64,000 bases of DNA from Rhyzopertha dominica. Taxonomy: Eukaryota > Arthropoda > Insecta > Coleoptera > Bostrichidae. The stretch covers positions 54,764,023 through 54,828,022 of the forward strand of contig QCXZ01000003.1 of NCBI GenBank assembly GCA_025024175.1, written 5' to 3'. Below the pieces are notes generated by a model. It made no database searches and had not been told where the DNA came from. It saw only the letters and a list, made by a program, of their open reading frames with translations. Every line of letters starts with the position of its first letter. The first letter of the stretch is position 1. The translations under genes were made by a program, and so were the position numbers. This document shows positions 1 to 12,345 of the stretch, piece by piece.

Positions 1-2690
1 ATGGCAAGACTATATTTGTGCCTTGTATATGAGAATAACCTAATATTCACCACGTGTGCTACAGCGCTAGGCACATTACGATCTTAGTAAGCAACAGTTT
101 GCCATCAAAGCTTATTACATGACACGTATGCGAAAGCCTTTAATGCAACGCTCAACACCCGTAAATTTATTGAATTCGAAAGGATAATACTAACACAGCA
201 AGAGAAATTAGCGCAGTTGCAAAGAGCCGTAAATTCAAACTAGTGCGGAATATGACGAAATCTAAACAATCGTTGCCAGCTAAGATTGTTATAAGTGGAA
301 CTGTGTATTTTAAGTGGTTAAAATTATCTAGTCTGCTCCGTATTTGAATCAGCTACTGCATCTAAGGACAAAATGCTGTCTAAGGTAATCGCTCAGTACA
401 GGAATATTTTTATTTCTTCGCAAAGCTTCCGACTTAGCAATACAGTTAAGTTCAGGTGGTGTATACAGTTTCATTGCCATGCCAATTATTCAAACTGAAA
501 TTTCTCTATTGATGTTAGACGTCATCATACATAATGCAATCCATATGCTTAATGCATTTCATAAGATAAGAAAACTACTCGACAATTATATATCTAGCTA
601 GGAATGAACAAACCTGATCAAACTTTATCAAAATTCTGAAACAAGACGAAATAGGGTATACCACACCTCGGCAAAATAACCAACAGGTGGTTGCTGTAAG
701 AAATGCCCGCAATAACCCTTCAAGCGTTCTGGGGAATTCCTGGGCGGTGATTTGGGAAAACTATTGCTATGAACGCGGTAGTAAAGTGCTAAGCTCACAG
801 AAAAGCAACAACGTAGGAAAGCTTCTAACCCAGTTGCACGCAGTTCCAAGTTAGCGAGGTTTCCTACTAAAGGACTAAATGCAAAGGGTAATGCGGCACG
901 ACCATAATGTTAACTTCGACGCCAGTCTGAGGTAATTGCGCGTTAAACGCAACGATTTCGAGAAGCGGCGTCGCCCATAAATTTAATTTGATATGTGATA
1001 CTTAATGAACGAAACTGATATTGAAGCCAGTTTAATTATTATTGTACGTATCTTAGTTTGGATTCTTTAGATGAATTTCTTACCATGACTTTCAGGAGAA
1101 CGATCCTGACCGACGTTTACAATTTGAGACGTGCTTATGAGACCTTAACTTTTTAAGAAATCTTCCGTTTTCCGAAGAAACAACTTTTTATTTAAACGGC
1201 ACAATCAATCATCACATTGCTGCTACTGGGCAAAACACTGGGTGCGTGAGGTACAGACACAACGTCCTCAGGAACTTAATGTTTGGGCATGTTTGATATT
1301 AGTTAACGCATTACCGATCGCTACTTTTTGGGGGTAATCTTAGGGTGGATAGGCATTTCGAATTTCTTAGAGATGATTTGGTACCTGTATTGACTGAGAT
1401 ATTTCCGAACAAGCTGGACATTTTGGTATAGCGGTACGTCGCTTTCCTGATGACGTTTTTGATAATAGATGGATAGATTGCGGGGGAGTTGTAGAATACC
1501 TACCCCGATCGCCATATCTGATTCCTTTAGATTTTTCTCAGAGGTCATTTAAAAAGTAGAGTATACTAGACTGTCCGCACACACTGGAATAATGGGGTCG
1601 TTCACATCTGTAGAAACAACCTGCATCGACGCAAAATTCCGAATCTTTGTCACTGTTTATGCATCACACAACACTTGGTTTCGTATAACCTCTTTTTGTT
1701 ACGACAAAATAAATTATTAAAATTTAAAATTCTGAAGACGACGCGTCATAGTCCGCAAGCCAATAAATAGCAAGATTGTATTGTCGTATTGCTCGTATAT
1801 TCCTAATATTTAATAATTTCTTTCTACTTTAATATACATCACACAGAAAAACTGAAAAATACGGATCCCTTTACTTTCGATGTAGATTGATATTCCGAAT
1901 TAAACAGTTAAAAGAAACTGGGTGAACGACAAGCTCGTATTCGGGCTGAAATGCAATGCGTTGTTGGACGCTGCGACCAAAGTGTCTGTTAATTCATTAA
2001 ATGTCGAGATCAAGGTAACTTGATGACGTATTTTGTTTCATTAGTGAACTTTGTGTTTATTATGCACATGTTAAATAACTATTTTTTCAGTTGTGCTTTT
2101 TTGATTGCTTTTTTATGCGAAATAACATAATGGTTGAATTCATTAGATGAAAAGGAATCGAGTGGCACAAAAGATGCATATTGAACAAAAATTTCTGACG
2201 TCATTATGTTCGTTGTAGTAAAATGGAAACGGACTGTTCTGTTCCAATCGCCTTAAAATAAAGTTCGTTGTAAGTCTTAAGTTACTTGTACAGCATTTCT
2301 TCGAAGCTATTCAAAATTATTATGTTAGTTTACTGGATGAGATATTATAATTGAAATTATATAGTTCCTAGAAAAATATTTAATATTTAATTGGAATATT
2401 CCCGTTTGTATAGGTTAGGTATAATAAATTTAATATAGACTGATGACTGCTGGAATACTATTTATTACTAGTTTGACAACAAAAACACTTTCAAACGCAG
2501 CTCTTTTATTGCCCAAAACTATTACAATAATAATTAATAACACTAACGACAGCAGCAACTTACTTGCCCGAGGGCCTCGTGAATATTAAAAAATCACGAT
2601 TCCACTGGCAGCGGCTATCAGCACTTACATAACGTCCTTTAACATAAAGAAAATGTGTCATATAAAAAAAAGAACAATTTTCCATTTCTA
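1..2690. other. AT-rich stretch, nothing recognised
   Basis: I read both strands and found no frame with recognisable protein motifs, no splice-bounded exon and no terminal repeats. The short open frames here look like chance frames in AT-rich DNA. Confidence 0.5.
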
Positions 2691-2837
2691 ACACGACCTG
2701 ACTGACGTCAGTGTTGTTCTCGCCACTCTAGGCGGAGACGACGCTGTACTTCCGGCAAAAAAAGAACCATTTACTTCCTTTTATTTTTGAGGACGACGGT
2801 CCTATAAATTCAATTAAACTCTGAGCATTTAAGACAG

Positions 2838-3065
2838 CGTAGCCTACTATCCAGCTCTACTTCATATAGATCAGAGACTAGCAAATAATAATCTGAATGT
2901 TTACATGTGGTGACCTCAGCCTACCATTTGACAAATAATCTGATTGGCTTTACCTCAAATAGGGCAGAAACCAATAACAAAAACGTTTATCAATGCTGTG
3001 AAGACGTCGGCCTACCACTTGGTTCTACCTTTAACGGGACAGCGAGCAATAAACATTCTACCCCA
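2838..3065. repeat. degenerate tandem repeat, about 2.5 units of 77-91 bp
   Basis: A phrase resembling AGCCTACCATTTG followed by a CTACCTC-like and a GGGCAG-like phrase recurs at about 2841, 2918 and 3009. The units have diverged strongly and the spacing is uneven (77 and 91 bp). This could be an old minisatellite or a decayed transposon end. The repeat itself is seen in the sequence; its origin is unknown. Confidence 0.35.
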
Positions 3066-3480
3066 ATTCAAATTTAGACTCATCCATAATTATCATTTGC
3101 CTATTTAGGTAATCATTGTCTCTTTCGTCTGCTGCTTCTAGTTATTCCAAAATATCGCTCATGTTACAGTCTAAAGACCACTAACTGCCTCTTTGCCGCG
3201 ATTATATTAGCATTGGAACCCCCTTTTTTATCTGTCGCTGGACAGACACTTTATTACCCCATAGTCACTCTTATCTCGACGCATCAACACAAAATTCCGA
3301 TTGACATCTTTAAGATTAGGCGTTCCAGACAATTTCTCAGTCACTTGTTGCCGACAAAGACTATTGTGCCGCACTAATAACAGGAATTTTTAGTTAATTT
3401 TTCTTCAAGTATTATTAGGTATTAACCTTGTAAACAGTAGTTGTCTTTTTTATTGAAAGGTATAAATTCTCCTGTTTCAG

Positions 3481-3528
3481 ATGTGGATCAGAAGCAGGAC
3501 AGAGTATGCAGTCACCCGTAATTTTTAG
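3481..3528 (+). CDS. candidate 48-nt internal (cassette) exon of an unknown host gene
   Basis: A pyrimidine-rich tract ending CTCCTGTTTCAG (to 3480) precedes 48 bases that end in TTTTTAG and are followed at once by the consensus donor GTGAGT (from 3529). Of the three frames only one is open: it begins with the last base of a split codon, reads CGSEAGQSMQSPVIF, and leaves two bases. The exon would therefore be symmetric (phase 2 in, phase 2 out), so it could be included or skipped without changing frame. I do not recognise the peptide. No neighbouring exon of the same gene was identified, so the gene would need introns reaching beyond the visible signals. A chance pairing of acceptor and donor is the alternative. 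Confidence 0.35.
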   Translation: MWIRSRTEYAVTRNF

Positions 3529-3534
3529 GTGAGT

Positions 3535-5740
3535 ATTTTTTTGTGTTTTTGGCGTATTTTGTGACAGACTAAGAGAATGTCATTTCTTTTCATTTCCCAT
3601 TTACATACGATAACCATCAAGAGATCATTAGATTTGATGCATCTTGTTTGTATGTCTGTTAGTAAAATAATGGAATTGCCTCAGAACTGCTGTTCCGAGG
3701 CGCCGAACTAGATATTATAATGGCGATGTCGTTAGTAATACGATATGCGCAATCAGGAACAATGACGTTGATTTATACCATTGGGTAATCCTAGATGGCA
3801 TTATTAAAACAGTTTCACAGTCAACAGTTCGCAGAATGATATCCTCGTGTACGGAACAATGTTGTTCTGACCGCTTTCATTGGCAGTTGCGAAAAACAGT
3901 CTTTCCTGTTATTGTTCACCCAACTGTGCGTTTAATAATTATAAGCGCAGGTGAGGTACAGGCGGAAAATTGGAATTCCGGAGGAAATTTGTTCATTACG
4001 TACCTACCTGTTCACGCCTCAACTGTATAGCAAACACAACCGTAGTCTATTCTAAACAAACTAAATAAACTGGTCGCCACGGAAGTCATATTATGTTTAA
4101 TTCAGCAGCGGTGCGACATGAAGCAAAGCGTAACTCAGAACACTAGCATTTTGATTGCCTAATTGTAAGAAGTACACTTGTGGGTTACCTTACAAACTTG
4201 AACTTGGAAATGGTTTAAATGTTTATTTTTAAGCAAGCAGTTGTAGTAACCACTGTTGACACGTTGTTCTCTAGATATCATTTGGATTAATTTCAACATC
4301 AAGCATTAAACAAGCGTGTTGACTCGATCTGAAATAAATGTATCATATTAGCTGTCTTAGTTGTAATATAGGTTTATAACGGGGTGTTCGGCCAGACAAA
4401 TGATTTTAAGCCATTTTAATATAAACCTAAAAATGCATCCTAAGCGTACTACAGCCCTCCTAAGATTCAAAACGCTCTTATCCATATGGCTCAAAGCGGG
4501 GTACATTAAATAAAGTCAAAATTACCACCTTTTCTATAAAAAGTAGTATCTAATTACGATCATAAGCGCCTTATTTGGGGAGAGAAAGAGAGAGAGAGGG
4601 AGAGTTTTCGCCATCTTTAATCAGAACTTTCTTATTTCTAACTTTTTTGCAGCTTTGTTTACGCAGAATTCTCGAGCCGCAATATGTAAATACTCTGAAA
4701 ATGTCTAAACCAAACGAATCCCTTTCGATCAGCGCTTGTACCCTTCAAATACTGAGACAAGTCTGTTAAATCCTAAAACAAAAATCCTTATGAGTATCCA
4801 GTCCGGTAGCTGAAATTCTAGGAGAAATCAGGAAACATCCTGAAATTAGCGCTCATATAGAATCACTGCAATTTATCCGAAAATAGCCCACGGGTCTGGA
4901 GATTTATACATAAGGAAAGTCTGTACCCTTTCCATAAAAAAACTCAAAGAATGTTGGAACACAATTGAGAATAAACACTTGCCTGACCTGACCTGACCTG
5001 GAAGGTCTCCGACCCAATTTTTTTGCGATGTTTGTATATGGAGATACTGAAATCTTTAGTTTATGCCGTTCCATTAGAAACTTGCGAGCAGCTTTGGGCT
5101 AGATTCCAATTAGCGTGTAATGAATTTAGAAATAATAATAACTGACCGACAAAAAAATGGTTTGTTGCAACATAAAGCTGAATAGCATATTGTACTGGAA
5201 TGAACCTATCTAAACTTGAAAAATCCTTACATGTAAGGTTTTTCTGTCACATTAGACAAACCCGGTATAGAAAGAAAGATTGAAAAAGTGATTTCACAGG
5301 TTTTTTAACTNCGCAACAACAAAAACAAATATTTATTTGTTATGTACTAACTATTTTAACGCGTTCTCCACTTCATTTATGAAGAAAATGCGGTAGTTTC
5401 TGCATTTTTGTCCGTCTGATGCCCATTATACCCATGGCTCGAGAACGGCTCAACGGATCGGGTTCGTCTTGGCCTAAGGATATTCAACAATTTATTATCT
5501 TTCTATAAGAAGTGTATTGTCTATACTTAAAATGTCATTAAATACATCTCAAAAATACAAGGTACAAGCGCTAAAGTCTCTATCACCGAAGGGGCTTTTT
5601 AATACCGTTTTCTTTATGGGGAATCATGCACATCTTCCCCCAGTAGTAATCACCCGTCATGGCTGGATCCCATGGTCCTTTGTAATGTATTGTACAGCGT
5701 TTAAAATCAACTTGCCATCTCTAAGGAAGGTGAACNCAGC
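3535..5740. other. unassigned AT-rich DNA with two short simple repeats
   Basis: No gene is recognised. A purine tract of GA repeats lies at 4577-4604 and a four-copy CCTGA tract at 4982-5000. Confidence 0.5.
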
Positions 5741-5747
5741 TATTGCT

Positions 5748-6008
5748 TACTTGTCATCTGTCGATTATTNAATTATTTGATATATTTTAATATGAGAAAA
5801 CGCTCGAGNGTGAGTATTTTCAGCATATTCTGTAGTGTTTTGTGGGATAATTAACTTTAAGGTTGCAGAAAGCTCACATTTCGGAGCTGTGGGGTGACAT
5901 GGAACTGCAACAAGCTATCGTTGTGCATATTGTAGCTTGGCAGCAGTTACAAAAAGGCGGCACAAAGAATTAAGAAATATGCATGAATCATTTATAGAAA
6001 CCCTGTAT
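5748..6008 (+). repeat. dispersed repeat, copy A
   Basis: This stretch recurs in inverted orientation at 29374-29626. The shared core runs from the GTAGTGTTTTGTGGG phrase through a TTCGGAGCTGTGG phrase, over 60 bases with almost no change, and both copies end at a CATTTATAGAAACCCTGTAT-like border. Copy A carries about 30 extra bases near 5795-5825 that copy B lacks. No protein motif is visible. It could be a SINE or MITE family, or the end of a larger transposon. Confidence 0.7.
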
Positions 6009-6009
6009 T

Positions 6010-8060
6010 TGCCTCGTTCTTATATCTTAATTGAAACGTCCATCCTACCCATCTCTGATCGTAACAAGCAGGCAAAAATCCTGAGTTTTTTTTTTAATCA
6101 AAATTCATCCGCCATATTAAATCTGCAATTTTTAATTTTGGAAATCTTGTTTCACTACCGTGATAAGTAAGTATGCATATAGTAAAAATTATGGAATTCC
6201 GATAACACCTTCGTATTTTCTGTTCCGAATCTGAATTTTTCAGGTTTGTAGAAACACGTATTTTGGATACTATGCACGTTGTTATTAAGCAGAATACTAC
6301 ATAACGATTAACTTTTGCCATATTTTAAACTAGGTTATAAGGAAAGGAAAGAAAAAGGAAACAAACAAAGATTACTCTTCCACAAAGTTATTCTATACTT
6401 ATCGAAATACGTGAGTGAGATAAAATATACCGAGTTCCAAAATTAAATTGTACACACTTTCTCTGGTAGAATCCATTCTGTTGCTTTGTAAATGAACCAG
6501 TCTATAATAAATTGCGAAAATGTAACAACTCAACAATGACGTGTGGCTAAAATATTAGGCATTGAGCTTCCTCTGGCATCTCTTAAGGAAGGCAAAAGAT
6601 CATACTTTAGCAATTACAAGTTACAAAAACTTCCTGTATTAGAATAATAAGGTATTTGACAGAATTAGACCAATCTAAAACAGAAAAAAAAGACTTGATG
6701 AAAGCATAAGCATAATGTAACAAAACAACCTCCTTTAGGTTTCCTTTGTTTTAAAATCCACCCCNTTTAAATGACCCCTCATAAAATTTTTATTTATTTA
6801 TTTATTAGTGGGCCTACTAAAAAGACGACGTATTAGGATTCAATCGATATTTTTTCTATTATTAGAAAGATCGCATCGATCAGTGAATAGGAGCATTTTT
6901 GTGAAAGGAAGCGGCGGTCTTGAAATAAAAGGAAACATTTATGCTCAGAGAGGAAATTTGATCTTATGAAGCATCTTTTGTATATTTGTTTTTATTGTTA
7001 ATTTTCACTACGTACCTCTGCCCTAAATAACTCATTTAGTTTGCATATAGCGAATTAAATGATTGTAGTTTTCTTTTATTACATTAATACATGCTCTGAA
7101 ATCTTCTTTTAAAACTAAAATAAATAGATACCTAATTGTATTGTAATGCGCAATTGTAGATTAATCAAAGGCAACTTTCATTCTACAAGCTCGTGTATTT
7201 TTGAAACATAAAACATAAATACGCCTTTTGGTCATAAAAAACTAAAATTTTTAATGTGAAGTTAGAAATAAAAATAATCTGATCAATAATGGTAATTGCA
7301 ATTTTAAGCTCAAAAGGTATACGGTTAATGTATAATTATCTAAAGCTAGAAGACAATTATTCGTTATTTTCTGAACATATATAAATGGTGACTTTTATCT
7401 AAACGCAATAAGGTCACGCCTGGAGTCTAAGTGTGGTAAAAATGCTTTTTTTGACGCGGCCCCTAAAATTTGCATTCAGGCGGTCCCGAGAATAAATAAT
7501 TATCTCATATACATTCAAATTTGCTCCAAGGGGTCGCTGCCATATTCATTTACGTTGCTGAAGGCGAAGCCTAACACAGTTCCATTCAACCGGAGCAATT
7601 CCCGGTCACATCGTGAACAGGAGTCAATTTAGTTGAACCCTTTCAGAAGTTACGAGGGACGTAGTTTAAGAGGAAATAAATTTGATTTGGTATAATTTAC
7701 CCCTCTTTATGCCAGAGTAATTTGCGCTATCTGCTCAATACGACATGACCTGCTTTGGTTGTTCCTGACAACGACGACGAAAGGTGCATCAGAAGTGTAA
7801 ACATCATAGTACACACTACATGAATAACAGTTTTGTTTGTGACCCATTTTATCTGCCATGGAGCGTAGAAAAACTGCAATTTATCGTTCCCTTATATATT
7901 CAGTTTCAAATTTATAATTAAAATAAATAAAAGCTCATAGCTGAAGTTCCCTTTTGTAAGGTAGGTCACTTTTTCAAATTTATACTCATAAAATTGTAAT
8001 TACTTGTTGCACTCATATGACAGATCTCTCCATCGGCAGTATATTCGCTACTTCACAGTT
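6010..8060. other. unassigned AT-rich DNA
   Basis: No gene or element is recognised. A short TTTA microsatellite lies at 6790-6808. Confidence 0.5.
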
Positions 8061-8279
8061 CACCTAATTCGGCACTATATACAAGTGTACCTTAAAATTA
8101 GTAGTGGGAATAATCGATATATTGCAGTATCCGATTACTGAAATCTCTGGATATAATTGGTTAAGCACATATAGCATATGGAAAAATGGCAGTGCATGAG
8201 TAAGGTTCATATTAGAAATGACATGGGCAAAAACGAATTCCATCGGCGGATCGATTATTTCCTTGTAATTCTCATCATT

Positions 8280-8281
8280 TA
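8280..8281. repeat. TA target-site duplication, left
   Basis: A TA dinucleotide lies directly outside the left TIR and matches the TA at 9503-9504, as expected for Tc1/mariner insertion. Confidence 0.8.
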
Positions 8282-9502
8282 AGGGATGTCCGGTTAATAG
8301 ATGTATGTACATTTGAAAACGGAATATTTTATTTACACAAACAATAAGAAAAGGAACAGCTATTATAACTTTAAAGATGTAGTAAGTGTTACGTTAATTT
8401 TTACTACTTCCTGCAGCATCAATGCCATAGTATGTGATTTCTCGAAGCCTCTTCCAAGCACTGACCCTTACTTCTTTTCCTGACCTTGCAGCTACAGTTT
8501 TCATATATATATTTTTAAATTCTTTTGAAACCATTAAATTTTGTGCTGGACTTTTTCTTTGAGAATATTCCATGTTACACAATGCCCAAAATCGTTCAAT
8601 TCCGCTTGGTTGAGGAACATTTGGTGCGTTTTCATTTTTCAGAATAAAATCGATATTTTCATTCTTCATACATGATGTCACAATACCCCCATAGTGAACC
8701 GTTGCCAAGTCAGGCCAAAATAACACACTGTCTCTACCAATGCCTTGAATGAAAGGAACTGGCTTGCACTCATCTAGGTATAGTTGTGACGTGACACTAC
8801 GATCCGTTATGAAAGAGTCAGAAATTTCACTATATTCGCTGATAGCGACTCAGACGAGATATTTCTTAGAAATTTTGCAGTATGTTTAACCGTATCATCA
8901 TATTTTACTTTATTAGGATCAGATGCATGGTAGAATTCTCGTTTAGGAATATCCGATGGATCAGCTGGCACGTATGTCTCATCACCAAGAACAAGAAGTT
9001 TACGAAGACCAGATTTATAAATTTTTTGACACGCTGTTTTTGCTCGTGCTTTTTGGCTTTTTACGTATTTAGGAGCCTTTGGTTTGACACGTGCTTTAAT
9101 GTCCAGTTTTTTTACTTTTATATCGGACAGAATGGATTTTGGTAGATGCAGTCGTTTAGCTGCCGACCGACATTGAAGGGTTGCTTTCGAAGGTTCTTGA
9201 AACGGCACCTAACATTTTTGGGGTAGCTTGTCTAGCTGGCTTACGAGAAATTGCTTTATACACAGTTGACCCTGTAAGTTTATACCTTCTTAATATGGTG
9301 TATATAGTAGATCGAGTTTTTTCTTCCTGTACAAAATGCTGGACAGTAAGACTCATTTTCTTGTCGGCTTGATTGAGTGCACAATTCACTGTTGTACACA
9401 TGAATTGACGCACAAGTTGACATACAGTTTTTGTTGTTTTTCTTACGTCAAATTGCACGGTCAACTTGATAATATTTGTACTTCTAATAAACGGACAACC
9501 CT
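8282..9502 (-). mobile_element. Tc1/mariner-superfamily element, DD37E group, 1,221 bp
   Basis: The element is bounded by TIRs beginning AGGGATGTCCGG (left, reading inward from 8282) and AGGGTTGTCCGT (right, reading inward from 9502). They match at about 20 of the first 24 positions. A TA lies outside each end. One decayed transposase frame fills the interior on the minus strand. The size is typical for the superfamily. It sits inside a non-LTR reverse transcriptase remnant, so it is the younger insertion. The frame breaks in its transposase mean that this copy cannot move by itself. Confidence 0.85.
8394..9464 (-). pseudogene. DD37E Tc1/mariner transposase pseudogene
   Basis: Reading leftward from 9464, an N-terminal helix-turn-helix region (about 100 codons, with YTILRRYKLTGSTVYK) leads into the phrase RLHLPKS, then LVLGDETYVPADPSDIP, which holds the first catalytic Asp. 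Later FWPDLATVHY holds the second Asp and PQPSGIERFW the catalytic Glu. I count 37 residues between the second Asp and the Glu, hence DD37E. Two frame breaks are visible: one near 9168, where a base appears to have been lost between the HTH region and the linker, and one around 8830-8850, between the first and second Asp. The product would have been a cut-and-paste transposase acting on the flanking TIRs in the nucleus. Confidence 0.85.
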
Positions 9503-9504
9503 TA
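9503..9504. repeat. TA target-site duplication, right
   Basis: This is the partner of the TA at 8280-8281 and lies directly outside the right TIR. Confidence 0.8.
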
Positions 9505-9809
9505 TTACGCTTTGGGATACGTAGTCATCAAACAATAAACTCCTAGTTATTGACTTTGAAAGAAGACTCGAATAAGAATAAAATGTTGGTACCGTCCAGC
9601 CAAATGAAAATGCAGGCAACGAACAATTCTGTTTCAGAGCCCTCTCTAGAAGTGTGCAGTGTTTTGTATGCATAGGAGCCAGATCACTAGAGCATACCCA
9701 ATAGAGTAATAATAACACAAGTACAGAAGAAAAAATTACTACATCAACATTCCTAAAATATCCCGCATTTCTCATCAAACACCTATACGCTCCTAAAGAC
9801 CTGCCCACA

Positions 9810-11690
9810 AGCTCATCAATGTGTTTAATTTAATTTAAAGTCAAAGAGTACATCCAAATCCTTCTTCTACTGGACACGATCCAAATTATTACCGTTAAGC
9901 ATGTAAGAGTACTGTATGTAATCGAACTTTGTAGTAAATATAACAAACAAACATGTGTCGATATTTAGTGATAAATTAATTTTCAAGCTCCAGGAAAAAA
10001 GAAGTGGCATTACACTCCAAACAAACACCGATATTCTTGACTTCTGTATATAATTGCAAATCATGTGCATTGCATTAAATAGACGGCTTCCCGAATTCTA
10101 TAGCTTTTAAAATGGCTCTGCATTCACCAACCTGTTTATAAATTGCTAATGTTTATTAACAATGCTGATGTTCTTACTTAACTACTGTAAGTTTTATTGA
10201 ATGATGTTTAAAATTAAATAAAGACATTCTTTAAAGACGCTGAGGTCAATTTGTATTTAATAAGGAATTTGCACAATACAATACCAACAATGATTACGTT
10301 AAATTTTTAAATTATATCAAGTCAAACAGTTCACGTTTGCGTACCAAATTTTTTTGTGATGGTTTGCCATCACACATAATATTGATGACAGTATTATCGT
10401 GACAACTAATTAGTTTTCTAAATTATGTTCATAATATTATGGGTTGCATAAACTAGAAAATCAAAATGATCACGGGCTAACAGTTGAAATGCAAGATGCT
10501 CTCCGATGGGGATAGTTTCATTTTACTTTACAAGGATTAAACTAGACCTGCATGAGTTTGCTCCACGTATACAACCCCAACTTTAGAAGAAATAAATTAC
10601 AGGCGAGGCTGATATTGTTTGTGTATTAAGGAGCTAGCACTACTAAGGAGCTTTCTTATATTATATCTTGAACGAGCTTCACGTGGTGCCGATAGCAAAT
10701 AACGCCGCAAACTTTAATAAGGTCATCTAATAGCTAAGACGTAGGCGGGCCATTCTCAATTTGCGGGGTTCCTATGAACACACTTTGAGGGTTACAACCT
10801 TGTTAGGTTATTTACTTGCCATATCTAGTCACCTATATCCGTTAGAAGGTTATTTTCACTCAATTTGGCTAACGGTTGTAGCTTTTGTATGAGCTAAGTA
10901 ACCCAGCATTGAGGCTACTGTATTAGATCTACTTATCTGTAAGATAAAAGATAAGTAAAAGTATTATGACGCCTCCCAGGTAAGCATAATAGGTACCGCA
11001 AATATATATTTAAAATATTAAAAAAAATTGAGCTAATGAAGAAGCATTGTTTAGTATTATACTTTATGTAAGTAAGTAATAAATGCATTTTCCCATTAAG
11101 GTACAAAAGAAAACGTATTTCGAAAATTACATCGTACTCGTACGTGTTTCCAATTTTCAGGGCAGCTGTCCGTCTCTTTATATCTGAAAACGTATAAACA
11201 CCACCCACTTGCATCGAAAGTCAAGGTCTTCATTTCTCGTCGCTTCATAAACGAACCTTTTCCATCGTCTCTCAATTCACATTTTTATTACAGTTTCAAT
11301 TTAGTGTGTTGTCTTCTTAGAAAGCAAAAATCTACACAAGAGAATGGTGTTTCACAAATGATATGCAACAACTTGGTGTGAATATATTATGTTATAGTAT
11401 GTACTACTTATACTATAATGTTAATGTAAAATTTCTTCTACGATGCAGTTTTTTTTTGTTCAAAAACCAAATATACAATTTTTCTTATTATTCTAAAGGG
11501 TGTTGCAAACTAAAGATTTTATAACTTGCCAGACAGGTGGTGCGAAGTAGGCATTTCTGTTGAAAATTTGCCTTTCTATATTCTATAAGAAACATAGTAT
11601 CAATTAAAAAAAAATTGGCAAATATAACACGAAATAATTTTATTATCTGTGAGAGTTTATTACTGCATCACATATTACCACCTACAANTT
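9810..11690. other. unassigned AT-rich DNA
   Basis: No protein motif, terminal repeat or convincing exon was seen on either strand. Confidence 0.5.
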
Positions 11691-11699
11691 AGTTTAGCT

Positions 11700-12345
11700 T
11701 TCTTGTGAGCCCATTTTCGTGTCTTCTTGCATTCTTCCATTGCATTTTTAGACTCATGAAGTGCCAACATAGACCTGGATATATGCATTCGCAAGTTAAA
11801 AAATTATACAGCAGGACTGTTTTAACAATTTCATTGAGTTATACGAGGCGTTCTTGGTCTTTGCGAAATTATTTTTTTCATCCTACTCATTCGGACGAAT
11901 CTTCGTATAAATTTAAGTTTCCCTCGCAATTACTTACTGGCTTCCTTTTAGGAAAGGGATGAGAGGAGAATCCAGTGTTTACCGCTGAAGCGTAATTTTC
12001 CAATGTACTTTTCCTTCTGGTGGTTTAACTAAGGCTGTCTGTTCAGTTCTTGAATTATAGAAACAGCACAACTACTTCGTGGAAAACGCGTCACCAATTC
12101 ATCAAAATCTACAGAAACTGTGCTACATTCTCTAAAGCCCGATTTTAAATTGTCTGCAATGTTTGGACTCATATAATAGTCACCATTTTCTGTAAAAGTG
12201 TAAGATGTTGTTTTTAGTGTTAGTGTTTCTTTCCATTCTGAAACTACGTTCCTCAAGAAATTTTCAATGGTCCGAAGTAAGCTATTTGGGGGCAGACACA
12301 GTAGTGATATTCCATTATCATTACATTGTTTCAGCGTTTGTACAA
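11700..12345 (-). pseudogene. pogo/jerky-like DDE transposase remnant, C-terminal part
   Basis: Reading leftward from about 12340, the minus strand gives CNDNGISLLCLPPNS followed by LRTIENFLRNVVSEWKETL. This matches the layout of the pogo/Tigger/jerky DDE domain around its PPNST-x-QPLD-x-FF-x-LK block, although the QPLD phrase itself has decayed. Further on, DNLKSGFREC and ELVTRFPRSSC resemble the region that in this family reads as a GFR-x-GI-x-P block. The frame stops at 12029, and broken charged frames continue to about 11700. The first two catalytic residues are not present. The identification rests on motif order rather than a search, and another DDE family remains possible. Confidence 0.5.

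Larger units (their letters stand above)
8064..9808 (-). pseudogene. non-LTR retrotransposon reverse transcriptase remnant, split by a DD37E transposon
   Basis: The minus-strand frame from 9808 down to 9505 resembles the thumb and C-terminal region of jockey/CR1-type reverse transcriptases. It has an RN-x(2)-YFRNVD phrase, a hydrophobic stretch ending in a tryptophan (the position of the usual EYCSVVW block), then HTKHCTLLERALK and RSLLFDD. The frame continues on the other side of the inserted DD37E element, from 8279 down to 8064, starting NDENYKEIIDPP. If one copy of the TA duplication is removed the two halves stay in the same frame. Upstream polymerase motifs, including the catalytic DD, are absent, so this is a truncated dead copy. 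The family assignment rests on motif resemblance only. Confidence 0.55.

Noticed and set aside
8882..9145. 87-codon plus-strand frame
   Set aside because: It is antisense to the DD37E transposase, whose catalytic motifs are on the minus strand.
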